DNA from: Sedimenticola thiotaurini
Lineage (GTDB): Bacteria > Pseudomonadota > Gammaproteobacteria > Chromatiales > Chromatiaceae
NCBI GenBank assembly: GCA_011051715.1
Contig: DRKP01000095.1
Location: 1-33,817, forward strand
Direction: 5' to 3'
Length of the DNA stretch: 33,817 nt
In this document: positions 1 through 8,938 of the stretch, piece after piece
How positions within the stretch are numbered: the stretch's first letter is position 1
How the letters are laid out: each line of letters starts with the position of its first letter
Position numbers and translations under genes: made by a program
Notes under the pieces: generated by a model
Told to the model about the DNA's origin: nothing
The model's database searches: none
Seen by the model: only the letters and a program-made list of their open reading frames with translations

Positions 1-677
1 ACCAGGTCCACCCGCAGTTCCGGTGGCAGCCCGCCGGAGGCGGTCTCCAGCCGTTCCAGCACGCCGTTGCGGACGGCGTTGGCACGGGTCGCCTCCAGCG
101 CCTGGGGATCGTGGTCGACGGCGATGGCGCGGGCCGCTCCCAGCCGGAGGGCGGCGATGGAGAGGATGCCGGAGCCGCAGCCGAAGTCGAGCACTCTCTT
201 CCCGGCGATATCGGCCCGGTCCAGCCAGGAGAGACAGAGGGCGGTGGTCGGATGGGTGCCGGTGCCGAAGGCGAGGCCCGGGTCCAGGTCCAGGAACACG
301 CCGTCCCGGGTATCGGGCCTCTGGCCGTCGGGACAGACCCACAGCCGCTCGCCGAAGCGCATGGGGTGGAAGCGCTCCAGCCAGGCCCGCTCCCAGGCAC
401 GATCCTCCAGCACCTCCAGCTCCAGCCCCCGGCTCACCTCGGGGGCCAGGCTGCGCTGGATGGCGTCACGCAGGCCATCGGTATCGGTGTCGCCGGGGAA
501 CAGCCCGGTCACCCGGGTGCGTCGCCACAGCGGCGAGGCCCCTGGCGGTGGCTCCAGCAGGGCCTCGTCGGCGGCATCGCCGAGGGTGACCGAGAGGGCG
601 CCCAGCCGCTCGAACAGCAGTTCGACCAGGGGCGCCCCGGCCTTGTCGGTGGTCAGGTGGACCTGCAGCCAGGACAT
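1..677 (-). CDS. prmA: Ribosomal protein L11 methyltransferase PrmA (C-terminus cut by window edge)
   Basis: PrmA trimethylates ribosomal protein L11 in the cytoplasm using S-adenosylmethionine. Reading leftward from an ATG at 677 the frame stays open for 225 codons to the window edge, about three quarters of the usual ~290 residues. The N-terminal L11-recognition domain (about 1-60) begins MSWLQVHL. The linker carries LDPGLAFGTGTHPTT (about 131-145), a PrmA signature, and SAM motif I reads LDFGCGSG (about 163-170). The downstream NPP-type motif lies outside the window. It is the last visible gene of aroQ-accB-accC-prmA on the minus strand, 84 nt after accC. A 6-bp hairpin (723-737) sits in that gap. 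Identity is secure; only the missing end limits the call. Confidence 0.93.
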   Translation of the reverse strand, partial: MSWLQVHLTTDKAGAPLVELLFERLGALSVTLGDAADEALLEPPPGASPLWRRTRVTGLFPGDTDTDGLRDAIQRSLAPEVSRGLELEVLEDRAWERAWLERFHPMRFGERLWVCPDGQRPDTRDGVFLDLDPGLAFGTGTHPTTALCLSWLDRADIAGKRVLDFGCGSGILSIAALRLGAARAIAVDHDPQALEATRANAVRNGVLERLETASGGLPPELRVDL

Positions 678-722
678 GGGTGGTCACAGAGATACAAGAC
701 GGTTCCTCATCGGCCGGAGCCG

Positions 723-737
723 GGTCCGCACCGGACC
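723..737. repeat. Small hairpin between accC and prmA
   Basis: A perfect 6-bp inverted repeat (GGTCCG / CGGACC) with a 3-nt loop lies in the 84-nt gap between the accC stop and the prmA start. It has no T-tract on the minus strand, so it is not a canonical terminator. It could stabilise or process the operon mRNA; that is inference. Confidence 0.4.
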
Positions 738-761
738 GGCCACGCGGGCAGTCGGGTCGAA

Positions 762-2102
762 CTACAGCCCCAGCTTCTTCTCCAGGTAGTGGATGTTGGC
801 ACCGCCGGCGATGAAGGCGCTGTCACGCATGATCTCCTGCTGCAGCGGGATGTTGGTCTTGATGCCGTCGACGATCATCTCCGACAGGGCCGTGCTCATG
901 CGGGCGATGGCCGACCGGCGGTCCTCGCCGTGGGCGATCAGCTTGCCGATCATGGAGTCGTAGTGGGGCGGCACCCGGTAGCCGTGGTAGATGTGGGTAT
1001 CCACCCGGATGCCCGGTCCACCGGGGACGTGCAGGTGGGTGATGTCGCCGGGACTGGGCATGAAGGTGTTGGGGTCCTCGGCGTTGATGCGGCACTCCAC
1101 TGCGTGACCGCGGATCTGGACCTGGTCCTGGGTGTAGGCCAGCGGCTGGCCGTCGGCGATGCGCAGCTGCTCCTTGACGATGTCGATACCGGTGATCATC
1201 TCGGTCACCGGGTGCTCCACCTGCACCCGGGTGTTCATCTCGATGAAGTAGAACTCGCCGTTCTCGTACAGGAACTCGAAGGTGCCGGCGCCGCGGTAGC
1301 CGATGCGGCGGCAGGCCTCGGCGCAGCGCTCGCCGATCTCGCGGCGCTGCTGTTCGGTGATGCCGGGGGCCGGGGCCTCCTCCACCACCTTCTGGTGGCG
1401 GCGCTGCATGGAGCAGTCGCGCTCGCACAGGTGGATGGCGTTGCCGTGGCTGTCGGACAGGACCTGGAACTCCACGTGGCGCGGATTCTCCAGGAACTTC
1501 TCCATGTACACCGTCTCGTTGCCGAAGGCGGCGCCGGCCTCGGCCCTGGTGAGGGCGATGGCGTTGAGCAGGGCGGCCTCGGAATGGACCACGCGCATGC
1601 CGCGGCCGCCGCCGCCGCCGGCCGCCTTGATGATCACCGGATAGCCGATCTCCCGGGCCAGGCGGATGGTGCGCTCCTTGTCCCCGGTGAGCGGGCCGTC
1701 GGAGCCGGGGACGCAGGGGACACCGGCCTCCTTCATCGCCTCGATGGCGGTGATCTTGTCGCCCATCATGCGGATCGTCTCCGGCTTCGGGCCGACGAAG
1801 ATGAAGCCGCTCTTCTCCACCCGCTCGGCGAAGTCGGCGTTCTCCGACAGAAAGCCGTAGCCGGGGTGGATGGCGACGGCGTCGGTCACCTCGGCGGCGC
1901 TGATGATGGAGGGGATCTGCAGGTAGCTGTCCACCGACGGCGCCGGGCCGATGCAGACCGATTCGTCGGCCAGGCGTACGTGCTTCAGGTCCCGGTCCGC
2001 CTCCGAGTGCACCGCCACGGTCTTGATGCCGAGCTCGCGGCAGGCGCGCTGGATGCGCAGGGCGATCTCGCCCCGGTTGGCAATGACGAGTTTCTCGATC
2101 AT
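762..2102 (-). CDS. accC: Acetyl-CoA carboxylase, biotin carboxylase subunit
   Basis: AccC carboxylates the biotin of BCCP using ATP and bicarbonate, the first half-reaction of acetyl-CoA carboxylase, which makes malonyl-CoA for fatty acid synthesis. The 446-residue length is standard. The N-terminal biotin carboxylase domain starts [12 protein letters not shown]. The ATP-grasp domain has K116, K159 and the glycine-rich loop AGGGGGRGM (161-169). The catalytic strand [15 protein letters not shown] (287-301) supplies E288, N290, R292 and E296 at the same numbers as the E. coli enzyme. It lies 13 nt after accB, so both should be made from one mRNA and in matched amounts. Nothing unusual was seen. 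Confidence 0.98.
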   Translation of the reverse strand: MIEKLVIANRGEIALRIQRACRELGIKTVAVHSEADRDLKHVRLADESVCIGPAPSVDSYLQIPSIISAAEVTDAVAIHPGYGFLSENADFAERVEKSGFIFVGPKPETIRMMGDKITAIEAMKEAGVPCVPGSDGPLTGDKERTIRLAREIGYPVIIKAAGGGGGRGMRVVHSEAALLNAIALTRAEAGAAFGNETVYMEKFLENPRHVEFQVLSDSHGNAIHLCERDCSMQRRHQKVVEEAPAPGITEQQRREIGERCAEACRRIGYRGAGTFEFLYENGEFYFIEMNTRVQVEHPVTEMITGIDIVKEQLRIADGQPLAYTQDQVQIRGHAVECRINAEDPNTFMPSPGDITHLHVPGGPGIRVDTHIYHGYRVPPHYDSMIGKLIAHGEDRRSAIARMSTALSEMIVDGIKTNIPLQQEIMRDSAFIAGGANIHYLEKKLGL

Positions 2103-2115
2103 GGATGGCCGGCCT

Positions 2116-2559
2116 CTACTCGATGATGAACAGGGGCTGGTTGTACTCCACCGGCTGGCCGTTCTCCACCAGGATCTGCTTGATGGTGCCCGCCTTGTCG
2201 CTCTCGATCTGGTTGAGGATCTTCATCGCCTCGATGATGCACAGGGTATCGCCCACATTGACCTGCTGGCCCTCGCGCACGAACGGCTTGGCGCCGGGGG
2301 AGGGGGCCTCGTAGAAGGTGCCCACCATCGGTGACTTGATCACGTGGCCGCTGATCTCCGGCTCGGCGGGGGCGCTCTCGGCGGCGGCCGGGGCGGGTGC
2401 CGCGGGAACCGCGGCCGCCGCCGGCACCGGTGCCGCCACCACGGCGCCGCTGCCGTAGCGGCTGATGCGGACCGACTCCTCTCCTTCGTGGATCTCGATC
2501 TCCGCGATGTCGGAGGCCTCCAGCAGCTCGATCAGTTTCTTTACCTTGCGAATGTCCAT
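2116..2559 (-). CDS. accB: Biotin carboxyl carrier protein of acetyl-CoA carboxylase
   Basis: AccB carries the biotin cofactor between the biotin carboxylase and the carboxyltransferase. The ATG at 2559 gives 147 residues beginning MDIRKVKKL, the conserved N-terminus of the family; the frame stays open upstream but that part overlaps aroQ and is not conserved. An Ala/Pro-rich flexible linker spans about 39-68. The biotinyl domain (about 70-147) includes [19 protein letters not shown] and the biotinylation motif EAMKI, with the modified lysine at K113. It starts 11 nt after aroQ stops and precedes accC by 13 nt, the usual gammaproteobacterial order. Confidence 0.97.
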   Translation of the reverse strand: MDIRKVKKLIELLEASDIAEIEIHEGEESVRISRYGSGAVVAAPVPAAAAVPAAPAPAAAESAPAEPEISGHVIKSPMVGTFYEAPSPGAKPFVREGQQVNVGDTLCIIEAMKILNQIESDKAGTIKQILVENGQPVEYNQPLFIIE

Positions 2560-2570
2560 GTTCTGTTCTC

Positions 2571-3017
2571 TCAGGTCGGCCGGGCGGACAGGCGGTGCAG
2601 GGCGGCCTGCAGGGCCAGCTCGTAGCCCTGGGCGCCGAGGCCGCTGACGACGCCCTCCGCGATATCGGAAAAATAGGAGTGCTTTCTGAACGCCTCGCGC
2701 CGGTGGACGTTGGACAGGTGCACCTCGATGAAGGGGATGCCGACGCCCAGCAGGGCATCGCGCAGGGCGACGCTGGTGTGGGTGAACGCCGCCGGGTTGA
2801 AGAGGATGAAATCCACCGTGTCGCGGGCGCCGTGGATGGTGTCGATCAGCTCGTGCTCGGCGTTGCTCTGCAGGAACCGCAGGCGATGCCCCGCCGCTTC
2901 CGCCAGCCCGGTCAGGCGCCGCTCGATGGTCGCCAGGGTGTCCCGGCCATACAGCTCCGGCTCCCGGGTGCCCAGCAGGTTGAGGTTGGGGCCGTTGAGT
3001 ACCAGGATGGTCGCCAT
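2571..3017 (-). CDS. aroQ: Type II 3-dehydroquinate dehydratase
   Basis: AroQ converts 3-dehydroquinate to 3-dehydroshikimate in the shikimate pathway. The ATG at 3017 gives 148 residues, the usual type II length. The start is set by the family N-terminus [21 protein letters not shown] (about 4-24), which holds the active-site Arg and Tyr region. [17 protein letters not shown] (about 93-109) and [17 protein letters not shown] (about 118-134) are the other family signatures. Open frame continues upstream but is not conserved. It heads the aroQ-accB-accC-prmA operon, with a plausible sigma70-type promoter at 3112-3140. Confidence 0.97.
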   Translation of the reverse strand: MATILVLNGPNLNLLGTREPELYGRDTLATIERRLTGLAEAAGHRLRFLQSNAEHELIDTIHGARDTVDFILFNPAAFTHTSVALRDALLGVGIPFIEVHLSNVHRREAFRKHSYFSDIAEGVVSGLGAQGYELALQAALHRLSARPT

Positions 3018-3111
3018 GTCGCGCTTGCTCGTCCCGCGGATTCCAGGGGATGCGCCCACCTCCGCGGCGGCATCGGCGCCAGCACGCGAGGGGGCGGGGA
3101 AAATTTGGGAA

Positions 3112-3140
3112 ATTCTCCATGATCCGGGCAATTTTGTCCA
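3112..3140 (-). promoter_or_regulatory. Candidate sigma70-type promoter for aroQ-accB-accC-prmA
   Basis: On the minus strand TGGACA (3140-3135, five of six matches to TTGACA) is followed after 17 nt by GAGAAT (3117-3112, four of six matches to TATAAT). Transcription would begin near 3105, about 88 nt before the aroQ start. The surrounding A/T-rich patch stands out from the high-GC background. It lies in the 186-nt gap between the TlpA-like gene and aroQ, which suggests the two groups are transcribed separately. Confidence 0.45.
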
Positions 3141-3203
3141 GATCGCAGGGTTTTCTCGTCAAGATCGGCGCAGAATTTCCTGCCCGTTCAGCCCTTCGGC
3201 ACC

Positions 3204-3740
3204 CTACAGCAGCGGCAGCAGGCGCTCCTTCAGCAGCTGTTCGGAGATCTCACCGGCCTGGATGTAGCGGGTACGGCCGTCCCGGTCGAAGATGGCGGTG
3301 AAGGGGAGGGAATCGAAACGGTTGCCGAGCCGGTTGGCCAGCTCGATCGCTTTGGTGTCGCCGATCAGGGTGGGGAAGTTGATGCCGTAGACATCATGGA
3401 AGTCGCGCACCAGGTCCGGGTCGTCGATGGCGATGGCGACGAACTGCAGGCCGCGGTCGCCGTACTTCTCCTGGAAATCGATGAAACGGGGCATCTCGCT
3501 GCGGCAGGGTGGACACCAGGTGGCCCAGAAGTTGACCACCAGCACCCTGCCCCGCCACTCGTCGCTGCGACGGAGATCGCCGTCGATATCGGTGAACTCG
3601 AAGGCGGGCAGGGTCTCCACGCCGTCGCCGGTCCAGTGCGGGGTCGCGCGGCTCTTCTGGTACAGGTGGTAACCGACGCCGCCGGCCACCAGCAGAGCGA
3701 CGGCGAACACCAGGTAGAGCAGGGGAGGCGAGCGCTTCAT
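3204..3740 (-). CDS. TlpA/ResA-family membrane-anchored thioredoxin
   Basis: This is a periplasm-facing thiol-disulfide oxidoreductase, probably passing electrons from DsbD to envelope targets such as cytochrome c apoproteins. The ATG at 3740 gives 178 residues. An uncleaved N-terminal anchor (about 6-27) is followed by a thioredoxin fold with [15 protein letters not shown] (70-84; redox pair C76 and C79) and a downstream cis-Pro region ([13 protein letters not shown]). The start overlaps the dsbD stop by 4 nt (ATGA), so the genes are translationally coupled, and DsbD is its likely electron donor. A role in cytochrome c maturation versus general disulfide reduction cannot be settled here. Confidence 0.9.
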   Translation of the reverse strand: MKRSPPLLYLVFAVALLVAGGVGYHLYQKSRATPHWTGDGVETLPAFEFTDIDGDLRRSDEWRGRVLVVNFWATWCPPCRSEMPRFIDFQEKYGDRGLQFVAIAIDDPDLVRDFHDVYGINFPTLIGDTKAIELANRLGNRFDSLPFTAIFDRDGRTRYIQAGEISEQLLKERLLPLL

Positions 3741-6121
3741 CGGAAGGCCTTCCTGACGTGGTCGGCGAACTCCTCCGCATCGAGGAAGCCGACCACGCGG
3801 TAGGCGCGCCGTTCCCTGCCGTCCCTGCCGTAGAAGATGATCGCCGGCGGTCCGGGCAGTCCGAAGTGCCCCTGCAGCAGGGCGCGGTCCCGGGCATCGT
3901 CCGCGGTGACGTCCGCCTGCAGCAGCACCGCGTCGCCCAGGGCCCGGTGTACCGCCGGATCGGAGAAGGTGTAGCGCTCCAGCTCCTTGCAGGAGACACA
4001 CCAGTCGGCGTAGAAATCGAGCATCACCGGCCGGCCGGCGGCGCTGGCCGCCGCCACCTCGCGCTGCAGATCCTCCAGGCTCTTGATGCGCTTGAAGTGC
4101 AGTTCCCCACCCGCGCTGCCGCCGCTGGAGCCCGCCAGCAGGGCGCCCGGCAGCAGCCCGCGCAGCGGTTGCACCGTGTCCCTGCCGCCGGCGGCCACGC
4201 CGACCAGCATCAGGGCGCCGTAGATCAGCAGCACGCAGCCGAGGCCGCGCCAGAGCCGGTCCCAGCCGGAGGCCTCGACCGGCAACTGCTGCAACGCCCC
4301 CATGTAGACCGCGCTCACCACCAGCAGGGTGCCCCAGAGCAGCATCGCCACTGCCGGCGGAACGATCCGTTCCAGCAGCACGATGGCCACCGCCAGCAGG
4401 CCGACGCCGAACACCGCCTTGACCGTATTCATCCAGGGGCCGACCCGCGGCAGCAGCCGGCCGGCGGAGGCTCCGATCACCAGCAGCGGCGCGCCCATAC
4501 CCATGGCCAGGGAGAACAGGCCGACCCCGCCCAGCAGCGCATCCCCGGTCTGGCCGATGTAGATCAGGGCCCCGGCCAGCGGTGGCGCCACGCAGGGGCC
4601 GACGATGAGGGCGGAGAGAAAGCCCATCACCGCCACCCCGGTATAGCGTCCGCTCCGCTGGCGTGAGCTGGCCTCGGACAGGCGGCTCTGCCAGCGGCTC
4701 GGCAGCTGCAGGTCGTAGAAGCCGAACATGGAGAGGGCCAGCAGCACGAAGATCACGGCGAAGCTGCCCAGGATCCAGGGGTTCTGGAAGGTCGCCTGGA
4801 GGTTCTGGCCGAACAGCCCCGCCAGCACCCCGGCGATGGTGTAGGTGACCGACATGGCCAGCACGTAGACCAGCGAGAGGGTGAAGGCGCGGCGGGTGGT
4901 GACAGTGCTTCCCTGGCCGGCGATGATGCCCGACAGGATCGGGATCATGGGAAAGACGCAGGGGGTGAAGGCCAGCAGCAGGCCGAGGCCGAAGAAGGTG
5001 AGGACGATGAGCCAGGTGCTGCCGCCGGCCAGGGTGGTGGCGATCCGGTCCTGCTCCGACACCTCGGCCTCGGCATCGCCGGCGGGGGCGGGCACCGGCG
5101 CGGCCGGCGTGGTCTCGAGTACCGCCTGCCGTGCCCGTTCCAGGGCGTCCGGGGCCGCTGGTGGCGCAGCCGTGGCCGGCGCGGCGGTTTCGGTCACGGC
5201 GGGCAGGGCCAGGCTCACCTCCTTCTTCTGCGGCGGATAGCAGACGCCGGCCTCGGCGCAGCCCTGGTAGATCGCCTGGACCCGGATCCCGGTCGGCCCC
5301 GGGTCACTGCGCTGCAGCGGGATGGTCAGGTTCAGCCGGCCGACATAGACCGGCAGGTCGCCGGTGGTGCCGTCCGGGCGCAGTGCATTCTTCTTGATCT
5401 TGGCCGGCGGCAGCTCAAACCGGCCGAGGCGTACGCCGTCCCCGTCCAGCAGCCGCACCTGGACCTTGTCCTGGTAGAGGTAGGTGCCCTCGGCGATGGT
5501 CCAGTTCAGCTGCAGCCGTTTTGCATCGGCGCCCACCTTGAGCTGGTAGGCCTGTTCCGGCGTCAGGATCCGGTTGTCGTCGTCGATGCCCAGGCTGCTG
5601 CCGAGGGTGGCGAGCGCCTGCAGCGGCGAGAGGGCGTCCGACGAGTCGTCATCGGCCGGCGCCGCCGGCGGCAGCGGGATCTCGACCGTCTGTTTCTGCG
5701 GTGGATAGCAGAGGCCGGCCTCGGCGCAGCCCTGGGAGACGGTCTTCAGCCGCAGCAGCTCCCCGGAGCCGGCGTCGCGTTGCAGCGGGATGCGGATATC
5801 GACCCGGTGCTTGTAGATCTCCACGTCGCCGAAGTAGGGGTCCTGCTTGGTCCGGGACGGAGGCAGCTGTGGCTCGCCCAGTTCGATACCGGGGGTATCG
5901 CTGGCGAAGCTGAACTTGTCCCGGTAGAGATAGTAGCCGTCGGCGATGTCCCAGCTCAGCGTCACCGCTCCGGGGTCTTCGACCGCGGTGGAGAGGCGAT
6001 AGGCCTGCTCCGGCTCCAGGAACTCGTTCTCGCCGCCCCGGACCGCGGAGACGGCCAGCAGCAGAACCAGCAGCAGGCGCAGCGGGTTCAGGATTCTGGT
6101 GTCAGGCATTGTTCGACCCAT
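3737..6121 (-). CDS. dsbD: Thiol:disulfide interchange protein DsbD with duplicated alpha domain
   Basis: DsbD moves electrons from cytoplasmic thioredoxin across the inner membrane to periplasmic partners. The protein has 794 residues against about 565 in E. coli. After a signal peptide (about 10-28) come two tandem N-terminal alpha domains (about 34-152 and 185-308), each ending in CAEAG-x-CYPPQK with its own Cys pair (C132/C138 and C288/C294). An Ala/Pro linker leads to the eight-helix beta domain (about 367-650) with C388 (FTPCVFP) and C510 (GPCVAPP). A C-terminal thioredoxin domain carries WCVSC (C708, C711). The start overlaps the cutA end; an ATG at 6109 (MPDTRI) is an equally good start. 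Coupled to the TlpA-like gene. Confidence 0.96.
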   Translation of the reverse strand: MGRTMPDTRILNPLRLLLVLLLAVSAVRGGENEFLEPEQAYRLSTAVEDPGAVTLSWDIADGYYLYRDKFSFASDTPGIELGEPQLPPSRTKQDPYFGDVEIYKHRVDIRIPLQRDAGSGELLRLKTVSQGCAEAGLCYPPQKQTVEIPLPPAAPADDDSSDALSPLQALATLGSSLGIDDDNRILTPEQAYQLKVGADAKRLQLNWTIAEGTYLYQDKVQVRLLDGDGVRLGRFELPPAKIKKNALRPDGTTGDLPVYVGRLNLTIPLQRSDPGPTGIRVQAIYQGCAEAGVCYPPQKKEVSLALPAVTETAAPATAAPPAAPDALERARQAVLETTPAAPVPAPAGDAEAEVSEQDRIATTLAGGSTWLIVLTFFGLGLLLAFTPCVFPMIPILSGIIAGQGSTVTTRRAFTLSLVYVLAMSVTYTIAGVLAGLFGQNLQATFQNPWILGSFAVIFVLLALSMFGFYDLQLPSRWQSRLSEASSRQRSGRYTGVAVMGFLSALIVGPCVAPPLAGALIYIGQTGDALLGGVGLFSLAMGMGAPLLVIGASAGRLLPRVGPWMNTVKAVFGVGLLAVAIVLLERIVPPAVAMLLWGTLLVVSAVYMGALQQLPVEASGWDRLWRGLGCVLLIYGALMLVGVAAGGRDTVQPLRGLLPGALLAGSSGGSAGGELHFKRIKSLEDLQREVAAASAAGRPVMLDFYADWCVSCKELERYTFSDPAVHRALGDAVLLQADVTADDARDRALLQGHFGLPGPPAIIFYGRDGRERRAYRVVGFLDAEEFADHVRKAFR

Positions 6122-6417
6122 TGGAGGTAGCCCGGCAGGCCCTGTTGTACAGGGACCGCCACGATTTCCGGAAGTTCATAGGGATGGAGGGCGACCAGCG
6201 CCCGCTCCAGCGCCGGGTAGACCCGGCTGCTGCTCTTGATCGACAGCATGGTTTCGGTCGCCCGCTCCAGCCTGCCTTCCCAGCGGTAGACAGAGGTGCT
6301 GTCGCCACCGATGTTGACGCAGGCGGCGAGCCTTCGCTCCACCAGGGCGGTGGCGATGGCCTCCGCGGTCTCCCGGTCGGGGCAGCTGCAGTAGACGAGA
6401 AGGATGGTGTCGGTCAT
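6088..6417 (-). CDS. cutA: Divalent-cation tolerance protein CutA
   Basis: CutA is a small trimeric ferredoxin-like protein historically linked to copper/divalent-cation tolerance; its biochemical role remains uncertain in the family. The 109 residues match the usual length. Signatures are TILLVYCSCPDRETAEAIA (4-22), LVERRLAACVNI (26-37), SVYRWEGRLE (42-51) and LHPYELPEIVAVPV (76-89). The end overlaps the dsbD start by 34 nt (22 nt if the later dsbD ATG is used), so cutA and dsbD are cotranscribed, an arrangement also found in E. coli. Confidence 0.96.
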   Translation of the reverse strand: MTDTILLVYCSCPDRETAEAIATALVERRLAACVNIGGDSTSVYRWEGRLERATETMLSIKSSSRVYPALERALVALHPYELPEIVAVPVQQGLPGYLQWVEQCLTPES

Positions 6418-6713
6418 GGGTGAACCTGATCAGGGTCGCTGTCCGGCAGCGCGTGAACGCAACCGGCCGCCGTCATGGAGTAGTCGATCGATCGGGCCGG
6501 GGCATCGTTTCGATCTGTTCTCTTCCACCCGGGGCGATTCAAGGCAACGGGATCCGGCTGAGCCCGTATCCCTGCCGGTCCGACGAACGATACCGGATCG
6601 CCGGGGTGGCGGCAAAGCGGGGAAAACCACCGGCCGGATGGTGTTTTCCACGACACGGCTGGTGCCGGGGTCACGGTTGTACGGCCGCGGCGGGCGGCGT
6701 AAGCTGCCGGGCC
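6418..6713. other. Divergent intergenic region cutA / fxsA
   Basis: This 296-nt gap separates the divergent cutA and fxsA genes. It holds an imperfect inverted repeat at 6621-6649 (listed separately). Close to fxsA is a weak plus-strand promoter-like pair, TTGTAC (6677-6682) and TAAGCT (6700-6705), 17 nt apart. If real it would start transcription almost at the fxsA ATG and give a leaderless message. The fxsA frame stays open upstream to 6420, but the extra translation is low-complexity and I do not treat it as coding. Confidence 0.3.
6621..6649. repeat. Imperfect inverted repeat upstream of fxsA
   Basis: GGAAAACCACC (6621-6631) pairs with GGTGTTTTCC (6640-6649) as a 10-bp stem with one bulged C and an 8-nt loop. 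It lies between divergent genes, so a terminator role is not expected on the plus strand. It might be an operator or an end-of-leader structure. Confidence 0.45.
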
Positions 6714-7172
6714 ATGAATCCCCTGTTTCTGTTCCTGCTGCTGTTCGTCGGCGTGCCGCTGGTGGAGCTCTACTTCCTGATCGAGGTGGGCTCCAGGATC
6801 GGCGCCCTGCCCACCATCGGCCTGACCATCTTCACCGCCCTGCTTGGCGGCGTGCTGGTGCGCATGCAGGGGCTGTCCACCGCGATGCGGGTGGGGGAGT
6901 CCCTGAACCGGGGCGAGGTGCCGGCGATCGAGATGCTGGAGGGGGCGCTGCTGCTGGTCGCCGGCCTGATGCTGCTGCTGCCCGGTTTCATCACCGACGC
7001 CCTCGGCTTTCTGCTGCTGGTCCCGCCGCTGCGCAGGGGCCTGGTGCTCTGGTTCCTGCGCCATTCCGGCACCCTGCGTCCCGGCGGGCCGCCGCCCGGG
7101 GCGCCGTCGTCCGGCCGGCCACAGCCGCGGGTGCTGGAAGGGGAGTACCGCAAGGAGGACGATGCCGGGTAG
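6714..7172 (+). CDS. fxsA: FxsA family inner-membrane protein
   Basis: FxsA is a small cytoplasmic-membrane protein; in E. coli its overproduction relieves F-plasmid exclusion of phage T7. The ATG at 6714 gives 152 residues starting MNPLFLFLLLFVGVPLVELYFLI, the conserved family start and first membrane helix. Further helices lie at about 25-45 (including LGGVLVRMQG) and about 74-102 (LLLVAGLMLLLPGFITDALGF), then a Pro/Gly-rich cytoplasmic tail. No Shine-Dalgarno precedes the start. In many relatives fxsA lies just upstream of groESL; here it is a single plus-strand gene followed by the convergent ElyC-like gene. Confidence 0.93.
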   Translation: MNPLFLFLLLFVGVPLVELYFLIEVGSRIGALPTIGLTIFTALLGGVLVRMQGLSTAMRVGESLNRGEVPAIEMLEGALLLVAGLMLLLPGFITDALGFLLLVPPLRRGLVLWFLRHSGTLRPGGPPPGAPSSGRPQPRVLEGEYRKEDDAG

Positions 7173-7176
7173 GGCA

Positions 7177-7192
7177 CCGGCCTCCAGGCCGG
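7177..7192. terminator. Hairpin between convergent fxsA and ElyC-like gene
   Basis: CCGGCCT, a 2-nt spacer, then AGGCCGG form a perfect 7-bp stem in the 21 nt separating two converging genes. Its position suits a bidirectional transcription-ending structure, but there is no T-run on either strand, so it is not a textbook intrinsic terminator. Confidence 0.35.
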
Positions 7193-7193
7193 C

Positions 7194-7955
7194 CTACAGG
7201 TGCTCCCGCAGCCGGTACCAGAGCCGCCCCAGCTGCTCGTGCAGGGCGTAGTAGCTGATCAGCAGGGCGCGGGGATCCGGCAGCCAGTCGGACAACTCCT
7301 CCGCCCCGTCGTCGACGTGGAAGAAGCGGGTGGGCGCCGGGACGGCGTCGATGCCGGCGCGTTGGAACGCCTCCAGGGCGCGCGGCATGTGCATGGCGTG
7401 GGTCACCAGCAACACCCGCCCGATTCCCCTGCTGCGCAGCAGGTCGCGGGTCAGGTAGGCGTTGTCCCAGGTGGTGCGGCTGGCGCTCTCGGTGGCCGCC
7501 ACCTCCACGTCGAACTCCTGCTCCAGCACCTGGCGCGCCAGCTCGGCCTCGGCGGTACGGTCGCCGTGCAGGCTGCCACCGCTGATCACCACCGGCAGAC
7601 CGGTCTGCCGGGCCAGCCGGGCGGCATAGCGTACCCGCTCCAGCATCAGGCCGTTGACCGTGTCACCGCCGTACTCGGGTGCGTCGGCATAGCGTCCGCC
7701 ACCCAGCAGGACGATGGCGTCGGCACCGCTGGCGCGCGCCTGCCGTGTCGACAGCGGCGCGATCGTCTCCACCGGCGCCATCAGCCGTCCGGCCACATAG
7801 GGGGTGCTGAACAGGTAGAGCAGGGCCAGCGAGAGCACCACCAGCAGGCGCCCCAGGAAGCGGCGGCCCAGGGCCAGGCCCAGCACGCCGAGCAGGATCG
7901 GACCTCCGGGGGGGAGGATCAGGGCCTTCAGCACCCAGACCACCTCCTGTCCCAT
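7194..7955 (-). CDS. ElyC/YdcF-like DUF218 envelope protein
   Basis: This is a DUF218-family inner-membrane protein. E. coli ElyC affects peptidoglycan/lipid-carrier metabolism, which would suit this cluster. The 253 residues include two N-terminal membrane segments (about 5-30 and 35-55), as in ElyC. The DUF218 domain (about 78-235) has ADAIVLLGGGRYADA, LPVVISGGSL, ESASRTTWDNA and VLLVTHAMHMPRA, the family's conserved blocks. The start overlaps the lipA stop by one base (TGATG), so it is translationally coupled to lipA. SanA/YdcF paralogues share the domain, so the exact family member is not certain. Confidence 0.85.
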   Translation of the reverse strand: MGQEVVWVLKALILPPGGPILLGVLGLALGRRFLGRLLVVLSLALLYLFSTPYVAGRLMAPVETIAPLSTRQARASGADAIVLLGGGRYADAPEYGGDTVNGLMLERVRYAARLARQTGLPVVISGGSLHGDRTAEAELARQVLEQEFDVEVAATESASRTTWDNAYLTRDLLRSRGIGRVLLVTHAMHMPRALEAFQRAGIDAVPAPTRFFHVDDGAEELSDWLPDPRALLISYYALHEQLGRLWYRLREHL

Positions 7956-8938
7956 CAGTCCCGGTCCGGTCCCAGCAGCGGGACCGCCTGCAGCTCGGCG
8001 TGGTAGGAGGAGCGCACCATGGGGCCGCTGGCCACGTTTTCGAAACCCATCGCCTCACCGCTGCGACGCAGTGCCTCGAACTCCTCCGGCGGCACGAAGC
8101 GTTCCACCGGCAGGTGGTCCCGGCTCGGCTGCAGGTACTGGCCCAGGGTGAGCATGGTGCAGCCGTGATCGCGCAGGTCGCGCATCACCGCCTCCACCTC
8201 CTCCCGCGTCTCGCCCAGGCCCAGCATCAGACCCGACTTGGTCTGCACCTCCGGCAGGGCTGCCCGGAACCGGCGCAGCAGGTCCAGGGATCCGCGGTAG
8301 TCGGCCCCGGGGCGCGCCTTGCGATAGAGCCGCGGCACCGTCTCCAGGTTGTGGTTGAAGACGTCCGGCGGCTGTTGCCGCAGCTGTTCCAGGGCCAGCT
8401 GCTCGCGTCCACGGAAGTCGGGGACCAGCAGTTCGATGCGGGTCCGCGGGTTGATCTCGCGCAGGGCCCGGACGCAGGCGGCGAAGTGGGCGGCGCCGCC
8501 GTCGCGCAGGTCGTCCCGGTCCACCGAGGTGACCACCACGTAGCGCAGACCCATGTCGCGCACCGCCGTCGCCAGCTGCACCGGTTCCTGCGGGTCCAGC
8601 GGTTGCGGCCGGCCGTGGGCCACGTCGCAGAAGGGGCAGCGGCGGGTGCAGATGTCGCCCATGATCATGAAGGTGGCGGTACCCTTGTCGAAGCACTCCC
8701 CCAGGTTGGGGCAGGCCGCCTCCTCGCATACCGAGCTGAGACTGCTCTGGCGCAGGATGCGCTTGATCCGGGTGACCCGCTCGCCCAGCGGCAGGCGGGC
8801 GCGGATCCAGGCCGGCTTGCGCAGCGGCGGGCGGTCGCTCTCCACCTTGACCGGGATGCGGTCGAGCTTGCTGCGTCCGCGCTGGTGGGTGTCGGGGGTG
8901 GTCCTGGAGGGGGCGTCGTAGCCGCTCGGCTTGGTCAT
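7955..8938 (-). CDS. lipA: Lipoyl synthase
   Basis: LipA is a radical-SAM enzyme that inserts two sulfurs into octanoyl groups on lipoyl domains of dehydrogenases and the glycine cleavage H protein. The 327 residues are normal. The auxiliary cluster ligands are C71, C76 and C82 ([12 protein letters not shown]), and the radical-SAM cluster ligands are C97, C101 and C104 (CTRRCPFC). The C-terminal MVRSSYHA supplies the conserved serine region. The start overlaps the lipB stop by 4 nt (ATGA) and the stop touches the ElyC-like start, so ybeD-lipB-lipA is a tightly coupled run. Confidence 0.98.
   Translation of the reverse strand: MTKPSGYDAPSRTTPDTHQRGRSKLDRIPVKVESDRPPLRKPAWIRARLPLGERVTRIKRILRQSSLSSVCEEAACPNLGECFDKGTATFMIMGDICTRRCPFCDVAHGRPQPLDPQEPVQLATAVRDMGLRYVVVTSVDRDDLRDGGAAHFAACVRALREINPRTRIELLVPDFRGREQLALEQLRQQPPDVFNHNLETVPRLYRKARPGADYRGSLDLLRRFRAALPEVQTKSGLMLGLGETREEVEAVMRDLRDHGCTMLTLGQYLQPSRDHLPVERFVPPEEFEALRRSGEAMGFENVASGPMVRSSYHAELQAVPLLGPDRD

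Noticed and set aside
111-2126. Plus-strand open frame opposite prmA and accC
   Set aside because: Antisense shadow with low-complexity His/Asp/Gly/Val composition; accC and prmA are unmistakable on the minus strand.
6420-6713. 98-codon upstream extension of fxsA
   Set aside because: The extra translation is not conserved in character and precedes an ideal family N-terminus at 6714.
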